The notes beneath the pieces are model-generated. The model searched no databases. It saw nothing but the letters and a program-made list of their open reading frames with translations, and was not told the DNA's origin. This document shows, one piece after another, positions 6,801 to 14,353 of a stretch of DNA of 14,609 nt (positions are counted from its first letter, which is position 1; each line of letters begins with the position of its first letter). The stretch spans positions 1-14,609 of the forward strand of contig BNVZ01000016.1 of assembly GCA_025998475.1 (NCBI GenBank). Direction: 5' to 3'. The position numbers and the translations under genes are program-made. This DNA is from Endomicrobiia bacterium. GTDB taxonomy: Bacteria; Elusimicrobiota; Endomicrobiia; Endomicrobiales; Endomicrobiaceae.

Positions 6801-7703
6801 CTAATCAACCGTTGGGCTTTCAACAATTGTTCCTACTTTCTTGCTGTGGTCCATCGAGGCATTTGCATCTATTTTTTTAGTGAGCGAAAGTGCACCAATA
6901 CTAGGCTTTACAATAGCTTTTCCGTACTGACAAAGTGTCATATCTATACACTCTATTTGTTTGTATTTGGCCATAGCGTCAACATAAACTTTTTGAAATT
7001 TTTCAAATTTACGAGCTAATTCGGGCTTTGCCTCTCCCCAAAAAACTGTAATATTACCAGTATTGCTCTTCATAACAAAAATTATATCGTCAGCATTACT
7101 AAATTTTATCTCTAAAATATTATTAAAGAATTTTCCGCAGACAGATCTAAATCTTTTGATAAATTTTAAAAGCTGTTCTCTTTCATCTGCAGATTTACAA
7201 ATAATTTGCGGGACATTCATCTTATCCATAAAACCACGCAAAGGAAAAGGCATACCGTCAAAATCTATACCAACCTTACTACCATCATCACACATTACAA
7301 ATGCCTCAGGAATTCTCTCGCAAAGCCTTACTCTTACTTTTTGCCAGCGGCGGTTTATTACAATGTTTTTTAATTCAGGCTTTAATTTTTTTATTCCCTC
7401 CTCAGCTTCAGACAAATTAACTTTAAGTAAATTATCTCCAATATTAAAAGGAAGGAGTTCTCTTATTTCCGATTTAGTTACATTATTAGTGCCAGAAATC
7501 TCTATATCCTTTATAATAATTTTATCGGATTTATAAGCAACTTTTAGTAGTTTTCCGCCGCCAAAATAAATCAAAAAAGCAATCACAAAAAATGACATCA
7601 ACCGACAAAAAAATTTAATTGCTTTTTTGTTTTTTTTCCGCAAATGCGGATAACTGCTGCTGGTATGGACAACTTTGTAAACATATCGCTTCTTTTTTGC
7701 CAT
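6801..7703 (-). CDS. ftsQ: cell division protein FtsQ (POTRA domain)
   Basis: FtsQ is a bitopic inner-membrane divisome protein that recruits FtsB and FtsL through its periplasmic part. The 300-aa product has a strongly basic cytoplasmic N-terminus (1-30), one transmembrane segment (about 31-48, ending in FGGGK), and a POTRA domain at about 61-134. In that domain IIIKDIEISGTNNVTKSEI and the stretch INRRWQKVRVRLCERIPEAF fit the family's usual IxVxGNxxxxxxxI and RxxPxxLxIxVxERxPxA patterns. A beta domain follows to about 260. The final 40 residues are a polar low-complexity tail with no obvious family counterpart. It starts three bases after ddl stops, and the ATG lacks a strong ribosome site, suggesting coupling. 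FtsQ diverges fast, so context (ddl-ftsQ-ftsA order) adds much support. Confidence 0.92.
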   Translation of the reverse strand: MAKKKRYVYKVVHTSSSYPHLRKKNKKAIKFFCRLMSFFVIAFLIYFGGGKLLKVAYKSDKIIIKDIEISGTNNVTKSEIRELLPFNIGDNLLKVNLSEAEEGIKKLKPELKNIVINRRWQKVRVRLCERIPEAFVMCDDGSKVGIDFDGMPFPLRGFMDKMNVPQIICKSADEREQLLKFIKRFRSVCGKFFNNILEIKFSNADDIIFVMKSNTGNITVFWGEAKPELARKFEKFQKVYVDAMAKYKQIECIDMTLCQYGKAIVKPSIGALSLTKKIDANASMDHSKKVGTIVESPTVD

Positions 7704-7706
7704 TGT

Positions 7707-8627
7707 TTATAATGCACTCTCTACAATTTTAAAGACTAAACTTTCAAAATCGTATCCCGCAGCTCTGCTTGCCTCCGGCAATAAAGAAGTCTCAGTCATC
7801 CCGGGAACAGTATTATTTTCAAGCGTCCATACTTTATCATTTTTATCTACAATCATATCAACGCGACACATTGCATTACATTTAAAAATTCTGTAAATTT
7901 TTTCAGCATAACTTTGCGCCATTTTATAAGCCCTACTGCTTATACCGGCAGGAATTATATGTATTGAACCACCCTTTTGATATTTTGATTTAAAATCATA
8001 AAATTCCCCTTTTGGGACTATTTCTATAACAGGCAAAGATTTTCCATCTAAAACACCAACTGTTATTTCTTTGCCTTCTATAAACCGTTCAATAACAATT
8101 TCTTTGTCGTACTTAAATGCTTCTTTTACTGCTGTAGCAAAGCAGGAAGCCTTTTTTACTATTGTTACTCCTAATGCCGAGCCTTGCGCAACTGGTTTTA
8201 CAACGACCGGATAATTTTTTATTTCAGGAACAGGTTCAAACTCCTTTAATGTTTTCCACTCCGGCGTTAAAATTCCGGTGCAATGAAACAGTTTTTTTGA
8301 AATATCTTTGTCCATTGAAGTCGAGCTTGCAAAAATACCACATCCTGTATAAGGAATACCTAGTACCTCAAGCATACCTTGAATCGCTCCATCCTCTCCT
8401 GTAGAACCATGCAAAGCTATATAGGCAATATCTATTTTTTCTTTTTTTATTATCTCTGCTATACTTCTATTAACGTCTATACCGCATGCGTTGATTTTTA
8501 ATTTTTGCAATGCCCCTAAGACAGCTTTTCCTGATAATATCGATATTTTTCTTTCACTGGAAAATCCTCCATATAAAACGCCTATTCTTTTGTTTTTTAA
8601 CTTCGCGGTTATGTCAAAGTTTTTCAT
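7707..8627 (-). CDS. ddl: D-alanine--D-alanine ligase
   Basis: Ddl joins two D-Ala molecules using ATP, giving the dipeptide that MurF adds to the wall precursor. The 306-aa ATP-grasp protein is the normal length of the short DdlB type. Motifs: GGFSSERKISILSG (20-33) with the conserved Glu25, ALHGSTGEDGAIQGMLE (71-87), the Met-Asp-Lys of SMDK (104-107), the ATP-grasp strand VVVKPVAQGSALGVT (141-155), and the metal and substrate motif ENNTVPGMTETSLLPEA (270-286). The usual Glu-Val-Asn-Thr is Glu-Asn-Asn-Thr here; the metal-binding Glu and second Asn are retained. Its ATG overlaps the murB TGA as ATGA, and ftsQ follows after 3 bp. No damage visible, so D-Ala-D-Ala synthesis appears functional. 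Confidence 0.96.
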   Translation of the reverse strand: MKNFDITAKLKNKRIGVLYGGFSSERKISILSGKAVLGALQKLKINACGIDVNRSIAEIIKKEKIDIAYIALHGSTGEDGAIQGMLEVLGIPYTGCGIFASSTSMDKDISKKLFHCTGILTPEWKTLKEFEPVPEIKNYPVVVKPVAQGSALGVTIVKKASCFATAVKEAFKYDKEIVIERFIEGKEITVGVLDGKSLPVIEIVPKGEFYDFKSKYQKGGSIHIIPAGISSRAYKMAQSYAEKIYRIFKCNAMCRVDMIVDKNDKVWTLENNTVPGMTETSLLPEASRAAGYDFESLVFKIVESAL

Positions 8628-9529
8628 TTTATTATTTTTATTTCCGTTTCAAGATCTATATTAAATTTTTCTTTTACTCTATCTTTTATCAAATCAATTA
8701 AAGCCAAAACATCTTTTGCCGAAGCGCCATCACAATTTACTATAAAATTTCCGTGAAGTTCTGAAATTTTAGCTCCACCGATGCAAATTCCTTTTAGACC
8801 GCTTTTTTCAACAAGTTTTCCGACGCTAAATTCTACGGGGTTTTTAAATATACTTCCAGCATTAGGTATGTTTAAAGGCTGCGTTTCCAAGCGTTTTTGT
8901 ATACTCTTGGAAATGGTGCTCAGGCTATCATTTTCTGTATTTCTTTTTAAGAAGAAGATAACGTTTGTAATAATACAGTTTTCCAATCCACTTTTTCTGT
9001 AACCAAATACAATTTTTTCTTTATTTATAAATCCTTCGTCTAAATTTTTATAAACTTCCACACCCTCGACAGCTTCGCTTATCCACTGATATTTATTACC
9101 CGCGTTTCCGTAGATTGCACCGCCTACAGTTCCTGGAATACCTGCGACACATTCAAGTCCTGTTAAACTATTTTTCAAAGCGGCATTTACAACATTTGAA
9201 AGCAATGCTCCGCTACCGCTTATAATTTTTTCTCCCAACACCGAAATTTCTTTAAATTTCCCTACAAGAGAAATAATTATTCCCCTGTATCCATCATCGC
9301 TGAAAAGAATATTTGTTCCACCACCTAGTACAAAATAATTACACGTAGACGCACTTCCTAAAAAACAATTCAAAGCTTCTTTACTTGGGATTTCAACAAA
9401 AAAATCAGCAGGACCTCCAATTTTAAAAGAACAGTGCATGGAAAGAGGCTCATCTTTTAGAATTTTACAACCCAAAGAGGATAATAATTTAATCAAATTA
9501 GAGTCAATAACTTTTCCCCTTTTTTCCAA
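8624..9529 (-). CDS. murB: UDP-N-acetylmuramate dehydrogenase (UDP-N-acetylenolpyruvoylglucosamine reductase)
   Basis: MurB uses NADPH and FAD to reduce enolpyruvyl-UDP-GlcNAc to UDP-MurNAc. The roughly 301-aa product shows FAD-binding blocks FKIGGPADFF (35-44) and LGGGTNILFSDDG (68-80), GIPGTVGGAIYGNAG (130-144), FGYRKS (175-180), NAGSIFKNP (223-231) with the proton-donor Ser, ISELHGNFIVN (255-265) and the C-terminal LETEIKII with the catalytic Glu. The compact form fits the type II enzymes lacking the extra loop. The start is uncertain and there is no ATG: a TTG at 9529 has GGGAG four bases upstream but overlaps murC by 37 nt. A second TTG (9496), forming TTGA with the murC stop, lacks a close ribosome site but would mimic the ATGA overlap at the other end. 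The family core is unaffected by this choice. Confidence 0.95.
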   Translation of the reverse strand: MEKRGKVIDSNLIKLLSSLGCKILKDEPLSMHCSFKIGGPADFFVEIPSKEALNCFLGSASTCNYFVLGGGTNILFSDDGYRGIIISLVGKFKEISVLGEKIISGSGALLSNVVNAALKNSLTGLECVAGIPGTVGGAIYGNAGNKYQWISEAVEGVEVYKNLDEGFINKEKIVFGYRKSGLENCIITNVIFFLKRNTENDSLSTISKSIQKRLETQPLNIPNAGSIFKNPVEFSVGKLVEKSGLKGICIGGAKISELHGNFIVNCDGASAKDVLALIDLIKDRVKEKFNIDLETEIKIIK

Positions 9530-10845
9530 ACGTCTCCCGCACCTAAAGTTAAAACTATGTCTCCTGGCAAAAGCGTTTTTGAAAATTTTGCTAAATCATA
9601 GAATTTTTCAGCGTTACATTTATTATTCTTAAGGCTCTTCAATATCAAATCGGAAGTTACACCTTTTATCGGCTTTTCTCCAGCAGGATAAATATTTAAA
9701 ACTTTAACAATATCCGCGTCTGGAAAACTCCTGCCAAATTCGTTAAAAAGATTACTTGTTCTTGTATATCTGTGGGGCTGAAACAAAACAATCAATCTGC
9801 GTTTAGGCCAAAAATGTTTTATTGCTTTTAAAGTTATGTTGACTTCAGTAGGATGATGACCGTAATCATCAATAACTGTAATGCCGTTCTTCTCACCTTT
9901 TATTTCAAGACGTCTGCCGACACCGTCAAATTTATTTATTGCCTGTGCAACTAAACTAAACGGTATGTTAAGCCACAAACCCACTCCTATGGCTGCAAGA
10001 GAATTCAATATATTATGTTTGCCGGGAACTCTGATACAAGCGTTTCCGGTCTTTTTTCCCATATAGACAACATTAAAACTTGTACAATTTTTCAGTATTT
10101 TTACGTCTGAAGCTTTAATATCGGGTTTTCCGGTAAAACCGTAGGTAATATATTTTCTTGTAATCTTAGGAATTATTTCTTTTACAACTTCATCATCAGA
10201 ACAAACTACTGCAACCCCGTAAAACGGAATACAGTTAATATGTTTAACAAAAGCTTCTTTAAGATTTTCCATATTGCCATAATAGCCTAAATGATCGTTA
10301 TCTATATTCGTTACAACAGCAATAGCCGGCGAAAGTTTTAAAAATGAACCGTCTGACTCATCTGCTTCAATTACGATATAATCCCCTTTGCCAAGTCTTG
10401 CACTGGTTTTAAGATTTTTCAATCTGCCGCCAATAACAATTGTCGGATCAAGCCCGCCTTCATCTAAAACAAGAGAAGTAAGAGATGTTGTTGTTGTTTT
10501 ACCGTGAGTACCCGATATTGTTACAGCATATTTTAATCTTGCAAGTTCCGCAAGCATTTCCATGCGTGGTATTACGGGAACTTTATTATTTAGCGCAGCA
10601 ACGACTTCGTGATTACGTTTGCTCACAGCTGTTGAGGTTACAATCAAATCGGCAGACTTTATATTTTTCGCATTATGCCCAATATAAATTTTTGCTCCTA
10701 TATTTTTAAGGTGGTCTGTAACATCCGTCTTTTTTAAATCAGAGCCTGAAACGGCGTATCCTAAATTTATTAGCACTTCAGCTATTGCAGACATTCCCGC
10801 TCCGCCAACACCTACAAAATGTATATTTTGATTTTTTCGAAACAT
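9493..10845 (-). CDS. murC: UDP-N-acetylmuramate--L-alanine ligase
   Basis: MurC adds the first amino acid, L-Ala, to UDP-MurNAc with ATP hydrolysis. At 450 aa it is full length. Domain 1: UDP-binding FVGVGGAGMSAIAEVL (10-25) and SGSDLKKTD. Domain 2: P-loop SGTHGKTTTTSL (111-122), EADESDGSFL (160-169), NIDNDHLGYYGN (180-191), and GKHNILNSLAAIGVG (275-289). Domain 3: DDYGHHPTEV (326-335), LFQPHRYTRT and the terminal LGAGDVWKKGE. All catalytic motifs are intact. It follows queF after an 8-bp gap and overlaps murB. The usual upstream neighbours in a dcw cluster (mraY, murD, ftsW, murG) are absent from this window. Confidence 0.97.
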   Translation of the reverse strand: MFRKNQNIHFVGVGGAGMSAIAEVLINLGYAVSGSDLKKTDVTDHLKNIGAKIYIGHNAKNIKSADLIVTSTAVSKRNHEVVAALNNKVPVIPRMEMLAELARLKYAVTISGTHGKTTTTSLTSLVLDEGGLDPTIVIGGRLKNLKTSARLGKGDYIVIEADESDGSFLKLSPAIAVVTNIDNDHLGYYGNMENLKEAFVKHINCIPFYGVAVVCSDDEVVKEIIPKITRKYITYGFTGKPDIKASDVKILKNCTSFNVVYMGKKTGNACIRVPGKHNILNSLAAIGVGLWLNIPFSLVAQAINKFDGVGRRLEIKGEKNGITVIDDYGHHPTEVNITLKAIKHFWPKRRLIVLFQPHRYTRTSNLFNEFGRSFPDADIVKVLNIYPAGEKPIKGVTSDLILKSLKNNKCNAEKFYDLAKFSKTLLPGDIVLTLGAGDVWKKGEKLLTLI

Positions 10846-10853
10846 TTCTTTAT

Positions 10854-11240
10854 TTAATCCTTTCGTTTTTTGAAGTATTGCGTGCTTACGATTGTAGTAA
10901 TTCCGCCGCGTACTCTGAATTCAATATCTATAGATATTTCTTTAGGCCGCACAGTTTTAACTAAATCATTGAGAATATTATTTACAACGCTTTCGTGCAC
11001 CATCCCTACCATTCTATAAGACTGCAAATACAACTTCAAAGATTTTAGCTCTACTACTTTGTTATCAGGAGTATAATTTAGAACGATATATGCAAAATCA
11101 GGAAGTCCTGTCCAAGGACAAAGACAAGTGAAGTCTTCCGTTTCAATACAAATATTTATGTCTTTGCCTATATATTCGTAAGGCATTGCTTCAAGTAACG
11201 ATGGTGTAACTTTCTCAAAAACAGGTAATTTATTGTCCAT
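10854..11240 (-). CDS. queF: NADPH-dependent 7-cyano-7-deazaguanine reductase (preQ1 synthase), short type
   Basis: QueF reduces the nitrile of preQ0 to the amine preQ1 for queuosine in tRNA. It is a single-domain tunnelling-fold enzyme of 128 aa, shorter than the roughly 165-aa Bacillus form. The motif FTCLCPWTGLPDFA holds the nucleophilic Cys41 and proton-donor Asp48. The QueF signature follows (ELKSLKLYLQSYR, 66-78), and the His82-Glu83 pair lies in MVHES. Start: an in-frame ATG 39 nt upstream (11279) lies inside the probable promoter, whereas the ATG at 11240 has GGAGG five bases ahead, so the shorter start is preferred. It is the first gene of the cluster and stops 8 bp before murC, so the wall genes are probably transcribed with it. 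I looked for a preQ1 riboswitch upstream and saw none. Confidence 0.93.
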   Translation of the reverse strand: MDNKLPVFEKVTPSLLEAMPYEYIGKDINICIETEDFTCLCPWTGLPDFAYIVLNYTPDNKVVELKSLKLYLQSYRMVGMVHESVVNNILNDLVKTVRPKEISIDIEFRVRGGITTIVSTQYFKKRKD

Positions 11241-11269
11241 ATAAGCCTCCAAAACCTCTACTTTTGCAT

Positions 11270-11299
11270 ATTTTAGCATTTTCGTAAATTTTCACACAA
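11270..11299 (-). promoter_or_regulatory. probable promoter of the queF-mur-fts operon
   Basis: Minus-strand TAAAAT (11275-11270) is preceded by TGC, giving an extended -10; TTGTGT (11299-11294) lies 18 bp upstream as a weak -35. The predicted start near 11263 leaves a 23-nt leader with GGAGG at 11249-11245. It is the only good candidate between the transposon debris and queF. Confidence 0.42.
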
Positions 11300-11378
11300 G
11301 AAAAATACTCTTACGCATGGAAAAAGTTTTTTGAGGCGACTGATCATCTTAGATTTAAACAAATTCAATGGGCTATAG

Positions 11379-11398
11379 TAGACCTCTTGCATAACTAA
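11379..11398 (+). repeat. IS5-like terminal repeat, left copy
   Basis: TAGACCTCTTGCATAACTAA matches 18 of 20 bases with the sequence at 14449-14468 in the same orientation. The AGACCTCTTGC motif resembles ends of IS5-family (ISL2-like) elements known from memory. A transposase N-terminal remnant begins 26 bp inside it, so it is read as the 5' end of the element. Confidence 0.65.
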
Positions 11399-11423
11399 CA
11401 TATAAAAGTACAATAGAAATACT

Positions 11424-11600
11424 ATGAAACAGAAAAAGAAGGCAGGCGGGTCGGGTGGAATGGGTTTAGTATTAATGGGAGTAAAGAAAGCATTTGATAA
11501 AGCAAAGGATAGTCGGGAGTAAGAAAAGATAGGGCAAGTAGGTGAGCAAAGAGAAAATTGAGTGCAGAAAAGATATTAGAGATGATGTTTGAATACTATA
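11424..11600 (+). pseudogene. IS5-family-like transposase, N-terminal remnant
   Basis: An ATG at 11424 opens 32 codons (to 11522) including GVKKAFDKAKDSRE, similar to the GVKxETFDKMVxIL stretch at the start of ISL2-type IS5 transposases. In a different frame (11549-11600) is KRKLSAEKILEMMFEYYR, matching the usual KLSVEDxLLMTLEYxREYRT block of the same proteins. At least two frame changes and an in-frame stop separate them. The coding sequence is then interrupted at the Tyr-Arg codons by the MITE-like element, and no later part of this transposase follows. Identification rests on recalled family motifs and is moderate. Confidence 0.5.
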
Positions 11601-11746
11601 GGCAAATCACTTTAAATTGCACAATAACAAATGAAAAGGTAAGCTTCTGTTAGAAAAGGATGTCAGAAAACAGAAGATCCTACACCAAATTTACCAACAT
11701 CTTTGAGACTACAATATGATGCATTTTAAAGTGATTTGACTATAGT
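11595..11746. mobile_element. 152-bp MITE-like element with inverted ends
   Basis: The left end (11595-11616) begins ACTATAGGCAAATCACTTTA, and the reverse complement of the right end (11746-11725) begins ACTATAGTCAAATCACTTTA; 21 of 22 bases match, and TGCA continues the match inward after one mismatch. Inside is a second hairpin, CTTCTGTT (11644-11651) with AACAGAAG (11669-11676). There is no usable open frame. A TA may be duplicated at the insertion, as for Tc1/IS630-type movers, but the exact edges are ambiguous by one base. It interrupts the IS5-like remnant. Confidence 0.7.
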
Positions 11747-11750
11747 TACA

Positions 11751-11904
11751 AGGGATAATTTGGCAAGATTTAATAGAAAGACGAAAGATAATATACAAAG
11801 AGTATAGAGAAGAAATGTTAAAGAGTACATTAAATATATTTTTTAACAAACAGCTAGTAGAGAAAGCCAATAGGATGTTTTTCGGTGGAGAGTGGAGCCA
11901 TTGA
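11751..11904 (+). pseudogene. IS1-family-like transposase, C-terminal remnant
   Basis: Three frames must be joined. RDNLARFNRKTK (11751-11786), then YTKSIE (11792-11809), then MLKSTLNIFFNKQLVEKA and on to a TGA at 11904. Joined, they read as the LARFxRKTKxYSKSxEMLxxSLxLFFNK pattern that I recall from the end of IS1-type InsB transposases. The catalytic N-terminal part is missing. Frameshifts show it is dead. Assignment moderate. Confidence 0.55.
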
Positions 11905-12034
11905 GGTTATTTGTTTAACTAAAACCAGAACAATCCTTCTTTTTTATCTTTTAGGGGACTGTGGAAGCAATGATCTTACAACAATAACTGACAAAGCGCG
12001 TATCTTTCATGTGTTTGCCACAAATATCTACAAA

Positions 12035-12946
12035 CTATCCCGCTCTCCCGCCTGCCTTTGGTTTTTTTGCTTTTTGGCTTAAAGTCACAACAGTTTCACC
12101 TGCATTTAGACCAGAAATTATTTCCGTAAATTTACCATCAGTTATACCTGTTTTTACTTCCCTTGTTTCAAATATCGGTTTTTTTGCTGTACCTGTTTTT
12201 ACAGTCACTGTCTTTTTTTGTCCGTCCTCTTTTATAAAAATATTCGATATCGACATTGCATCTTTTTTAGATTTTATTGCTATCGTTATAACCACACCCA
12301 TTCCTGATTTAAACATTTTAGGTTTTCCTATAGGCTTTATTTTTGTCTCATAAACTGTAACGCCGCTCCCTTTTTCTGCGTGAGCTTCATAAGCTATATG
12401 TTCCACAGTGCCTTCAAACTTTACATCAGGATATGCATCTAAGTACATTTTAAGATCAAGACCGGGTGCGATGTGTTTTACGTCTGTTTCATCTATATTT
12501 GCATAAACTATCAAGTCATCGGCTATTATTAACTCTAACTCTTGGGAATTCGTCTGGCCCGGCTCCAAATTGTTCTTAATAACAGTCCCATCTATAGGAG
12601 ATTTTAAAGGTGTGGATTTCCAAAACTTTTCAAATTCTTCACGTTCTTGTGCATTTTCTGCAGAATCTATCAAAGCTGCTCTGTCGCTCGAACTCGTACG
12701 AGCAACAACCTTCCCTTTTTTTACAGTATCACCTTCTTTTACACAAACCTTTTCAACTCTTCCCGTAGGTTTAAGCGTGATCCGATTTCTAGGATATGTC
12801 GCGCCGTTTACTCTAAGCTCTACGGTCAAATCTCTCGATTCAAGCTTTGATTCTTGTTCTATCTTCTGCTTTTCTGGTTTAAATATAACCACCACCATTA
12901 TTGATACAACAATCAAAACCCCAAGAACTAACAATATTTTTCTCAT
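12035..12946 (-). CDS. HlyD/MacA-type periplasmic adaptor (membrane fusion protein)
   Basis: This adaptor links an inner-membrane exporter to a TolC-type channel across the periplasm. The 303-aa product has an N-terminal membrane anchor (about 4-22) and two lipoyl half-motifs: LKPTGRVEKVCVKEGDTVKKGKVVA (58-82) and LKSPIDGTVIKNNLEPGQTNS (114-134). Between them is an unusually short helical hairpin (about 84-112, only about 29 residues, against 60 or more in AcrA/MacA). A beta-barrel domain follows (about 145-225), then a membrane-proximal domain with the HlyD-family ending KTGITDGKFTEIISGLNAGETVV (266-288), and a basic Lys/Gly tail. It starts 2 bp after the tolC-like stop with GAGGA ideally placed, so the two are one operon. 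The sort of pump it serves (ABC MacB-like or RND) cannot be told, since no pump gene follows. Confidence 0.9.
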   Translation of the reverse strand: MRKILLVLGVLIVVSIMVVVIFKPEKQKIEQESKLESRDLTVELRVNGATYPRNRITLKPTGRVEKVCVKEGDTVKKGKVVARTSSSDRAALIDSAENAQEREEFEKFWKSTPLKSPIDGTVIKNNLEPGQTNSQELELIIADDLIVYANIDETDVKHIAPGLDLKMYLDAYPDVKFEGTVEHIAYEAHAEKGSGVTVYETKIKPIGKPKMFKSGMGVVITIAIKSKKDAMSISNIFIKEDGQKKTVTVKTGTAKKPIFETREVKTGITDGKFTEIISGLNAGETVVTLSQKAKKPKAGGRAG

Positions 12947-12948
12947 TT

Positions 12949-14247
12949 TTATTCCTCTTTGTCTTTCGTAGGATCATCGCAAGTAAAATTGCACCACTCA
13001 GCCATCCTCAAAGCGACATTTTTTTTTCTATCCAGCAGATGTACTTGAGCTTTTTCATATTCATCCTCTGCCAAACACCGCTTATCATCTCCCAAAATAC
13101 CGGTAATATATTCTTTCTGCGCAATTTTATGACGAAGTTTTGACAATTCTAAATCATTTTTTGCCGTCTCCATATCTTCATAGGCGTCAACTAACCTACC
13201 GTAGTACTTTTCTGCTTCCCTTTTTAAAAAATCGGTTTTTTCCAAAAACTCTGAAGAAGCTGCTTGATAAGTATTTGAGGCGATTTTCGAATCATAACAC
13301 CTTCCAAAGCCGGTAAAAATATCGTATGAAAGGGATATTCCTCCATGCAAATCACCATCCTTAAAATTAACACCCCACTTACTGTCAACCTTCGGACTAT
13401 AGCTGCCAGTAAGACTTACCGATGGTAACCATGCGCTTTTTGCTAACCTTTTACTAACTTTAGCCCTTTCAAAATTATACTGCGCAATTAAAAACTCTGG
13501 TATTGTTGTTACAAGACTATTATAGTCTGGTTCTTTTATTACTTTTTTAGGAAAAGGTATTTGTTTATCCACTTCTAAAATTGTTCCGATGTCATCTCTG
13601 CCCATCGCAACAAGTAAACCTACCGAAGCTTCTTTTATACGTTTTTGCGCCCTTCTCAAATCGCGTTCAGCTGCCGATACCTTGGCTTCTTCTCCTTTCA
13701 ATTGTCCAATGTTTGTTTTGCCAGAGCGATATTGAAGTGTTGCAAAATCTTTATTTTTAATACATCCTTTTTTTGTTCTCTTGGCCATCTCAAGTTCTTC
13801 GTGAGCCATAATAAGATCTAGATACAACTCATCAGATTTAAGAATTGCATTTGAAACACTTCTTTTATAATTCAACTCCGCGATTTTAAGTGCAATAGAA
13901 TTGCTTTTTATATCATCATAAGTGCTATTCAGAGGAACACTTATACTGGCATTCAAACTATAAGGAGCGCTATTACCTAATCCACCAAGAGCTCCACTGG
14001 TTTGAGAGTTTTTTGCTTTCCATTTAAGATCTCTGCCCGTACCTACAAGCGATACCCTCGGTAAATACTTACTTAAAGATGTTTTCTTGTGCGTTTGCCT
14101 TGCGCTATCCAGCGTTAATTTTGCCGACCTAACAGACGGGCTATTTTTTAAAATTTGTGCTTTAACCATACGCCAGTCAATCTTTTCTGCAAAAACAGAA
14201 ATATTACAACCTAATATCAACGACAAAACAAAGATAAGTTTTTTCAT
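12949..14247 (-). CDS. TolC-family outer-membrane efflux protein
   Basis: This is a trimeric outer-membrane channel protein (OEP family) that exports drugs, lipids or peptides with the adaptor encoded next. The 432-aa product has a signal peptide (1-20, cleavage likely at VFA-EK; an ILGC at 11-14 could alternatively serve as a lipobox, as in some related lipoproteins). Two OEP repeats follow: the first has LKNSPSVRSAKLTLDSARQ (33-51), the strand SLNASISVPLNST and a long helix to about 215; the second begins near 245 with IPEFLIAQYNFERAKVSKR and has LHGGISLSYDIFTGF and a long coiled helix (about 335-420). These are the duplicated halves and strand pairs expected of TolC. Length is normal. It has its own promoter and leads the operon. 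Confidence 0.92.
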   Translation of the reverse strand: MKKLIFVLSLILGCNISVFAEKIDWRMVKAQILKNSPSVRSAKLTLDSARQTHKKTSLSKYLPRVSLVGTGRDLKWKAKNSQTSGALGGLGNSAPYSLNASISVPLNSTYDDIKSNSIALKIAELNYKRSVSNAILKSDELYLDLIMAHEELEMAKRTKKGCIKNKDFATLQYRSGKTNIGQLKGEEAKVSAAERDLRRAQKRIKEASVGLLVAMGRDDIGTILEVDKQIPFPKKVIKEPDYNSLVTTIPEFLIAQYNFERAKVSKRLAKSAWLPSVSLTGSYSPKVDSKWGVNFKDGDLHGGISLSYDIFTGFGRCYDSKIASNTYQAASSEFLEKTDFLKREAEKYYGRLVDAYEDMETAKNDLELSKLRHKIAQKEYITGILGDDKRCLAEDEYEKAQVHLLDRKKNVALRMAEWCNFTCDDPTKDKEE

Positions 14248-14297
14248 AACTTAAGTTTTAACAACCGCATCCCCTATATTATTTTCACAGCGAAGCA

Positions 14298-14326
14298 ATT
14301 GTATCATTTTTTTAAACAATTTACAA
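14298..14326 (-). promoter_or_regulatory. promoter for the tolC-adaptor operon
   Basis: Minus-strand TACAAT (14303-14298) preceded by TGA (extended -10) lies 17 bp after TTGTAA (14326-14321, 4 of 6). The predicted start near 14291 leaves a leader of about 44 nt. A second box, TATAAT with TGA before it (14340-14335), stands further upstream without a good -35. The ribosome site before the ATG at 14247 is weak (TAAG). Confidence 0.5.
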
Positions 14327-14353
14327 CAATACACATTATATCATGTAAAATGA

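Larger units (their letters stand above)
11281..12034. mobile_element. 754-bp gene-free stretch filled with decayed transposon pieces
   Basis: No intact gene is visible on either strand. From left to right it holds about 98 bp of queF upstream region, an IS5-like terminal repeat and transposase N-terminus (11379-11600), a MITE-like element (11595-11746), an IS1-like transposase C-terminus in three frames (11751-11904), and about 130 bp (11905-12034) in which I see nothing assignable. Pieces of at least two IS families and one small element nested together indicate repeated insertion and decay. It lies exactly where the gene after the efflux adaptor would be expected. Confidence 0.7.

Noticed and set aside
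7063..7536. 157-codon plus-strand open frame opposite ftsQ
   Set aside because: It is the mirror of a real gene, with no recognisable motif and no start signals.
11241..11378. Possible preQ1 riboswitch upstream of queF
   Set aside because: No GAGGUUC-type stem with an A-rich tail could be found; the probable leader is only about 23 nt.
11885..12082. 65-codon plus-strand open frame between the IS1-like remnant and the adaptor gene
   Set aside because: It begins with GTG inside transposase debris and ends antisense to the adaptor gene; no motif or convincing ribosome site.
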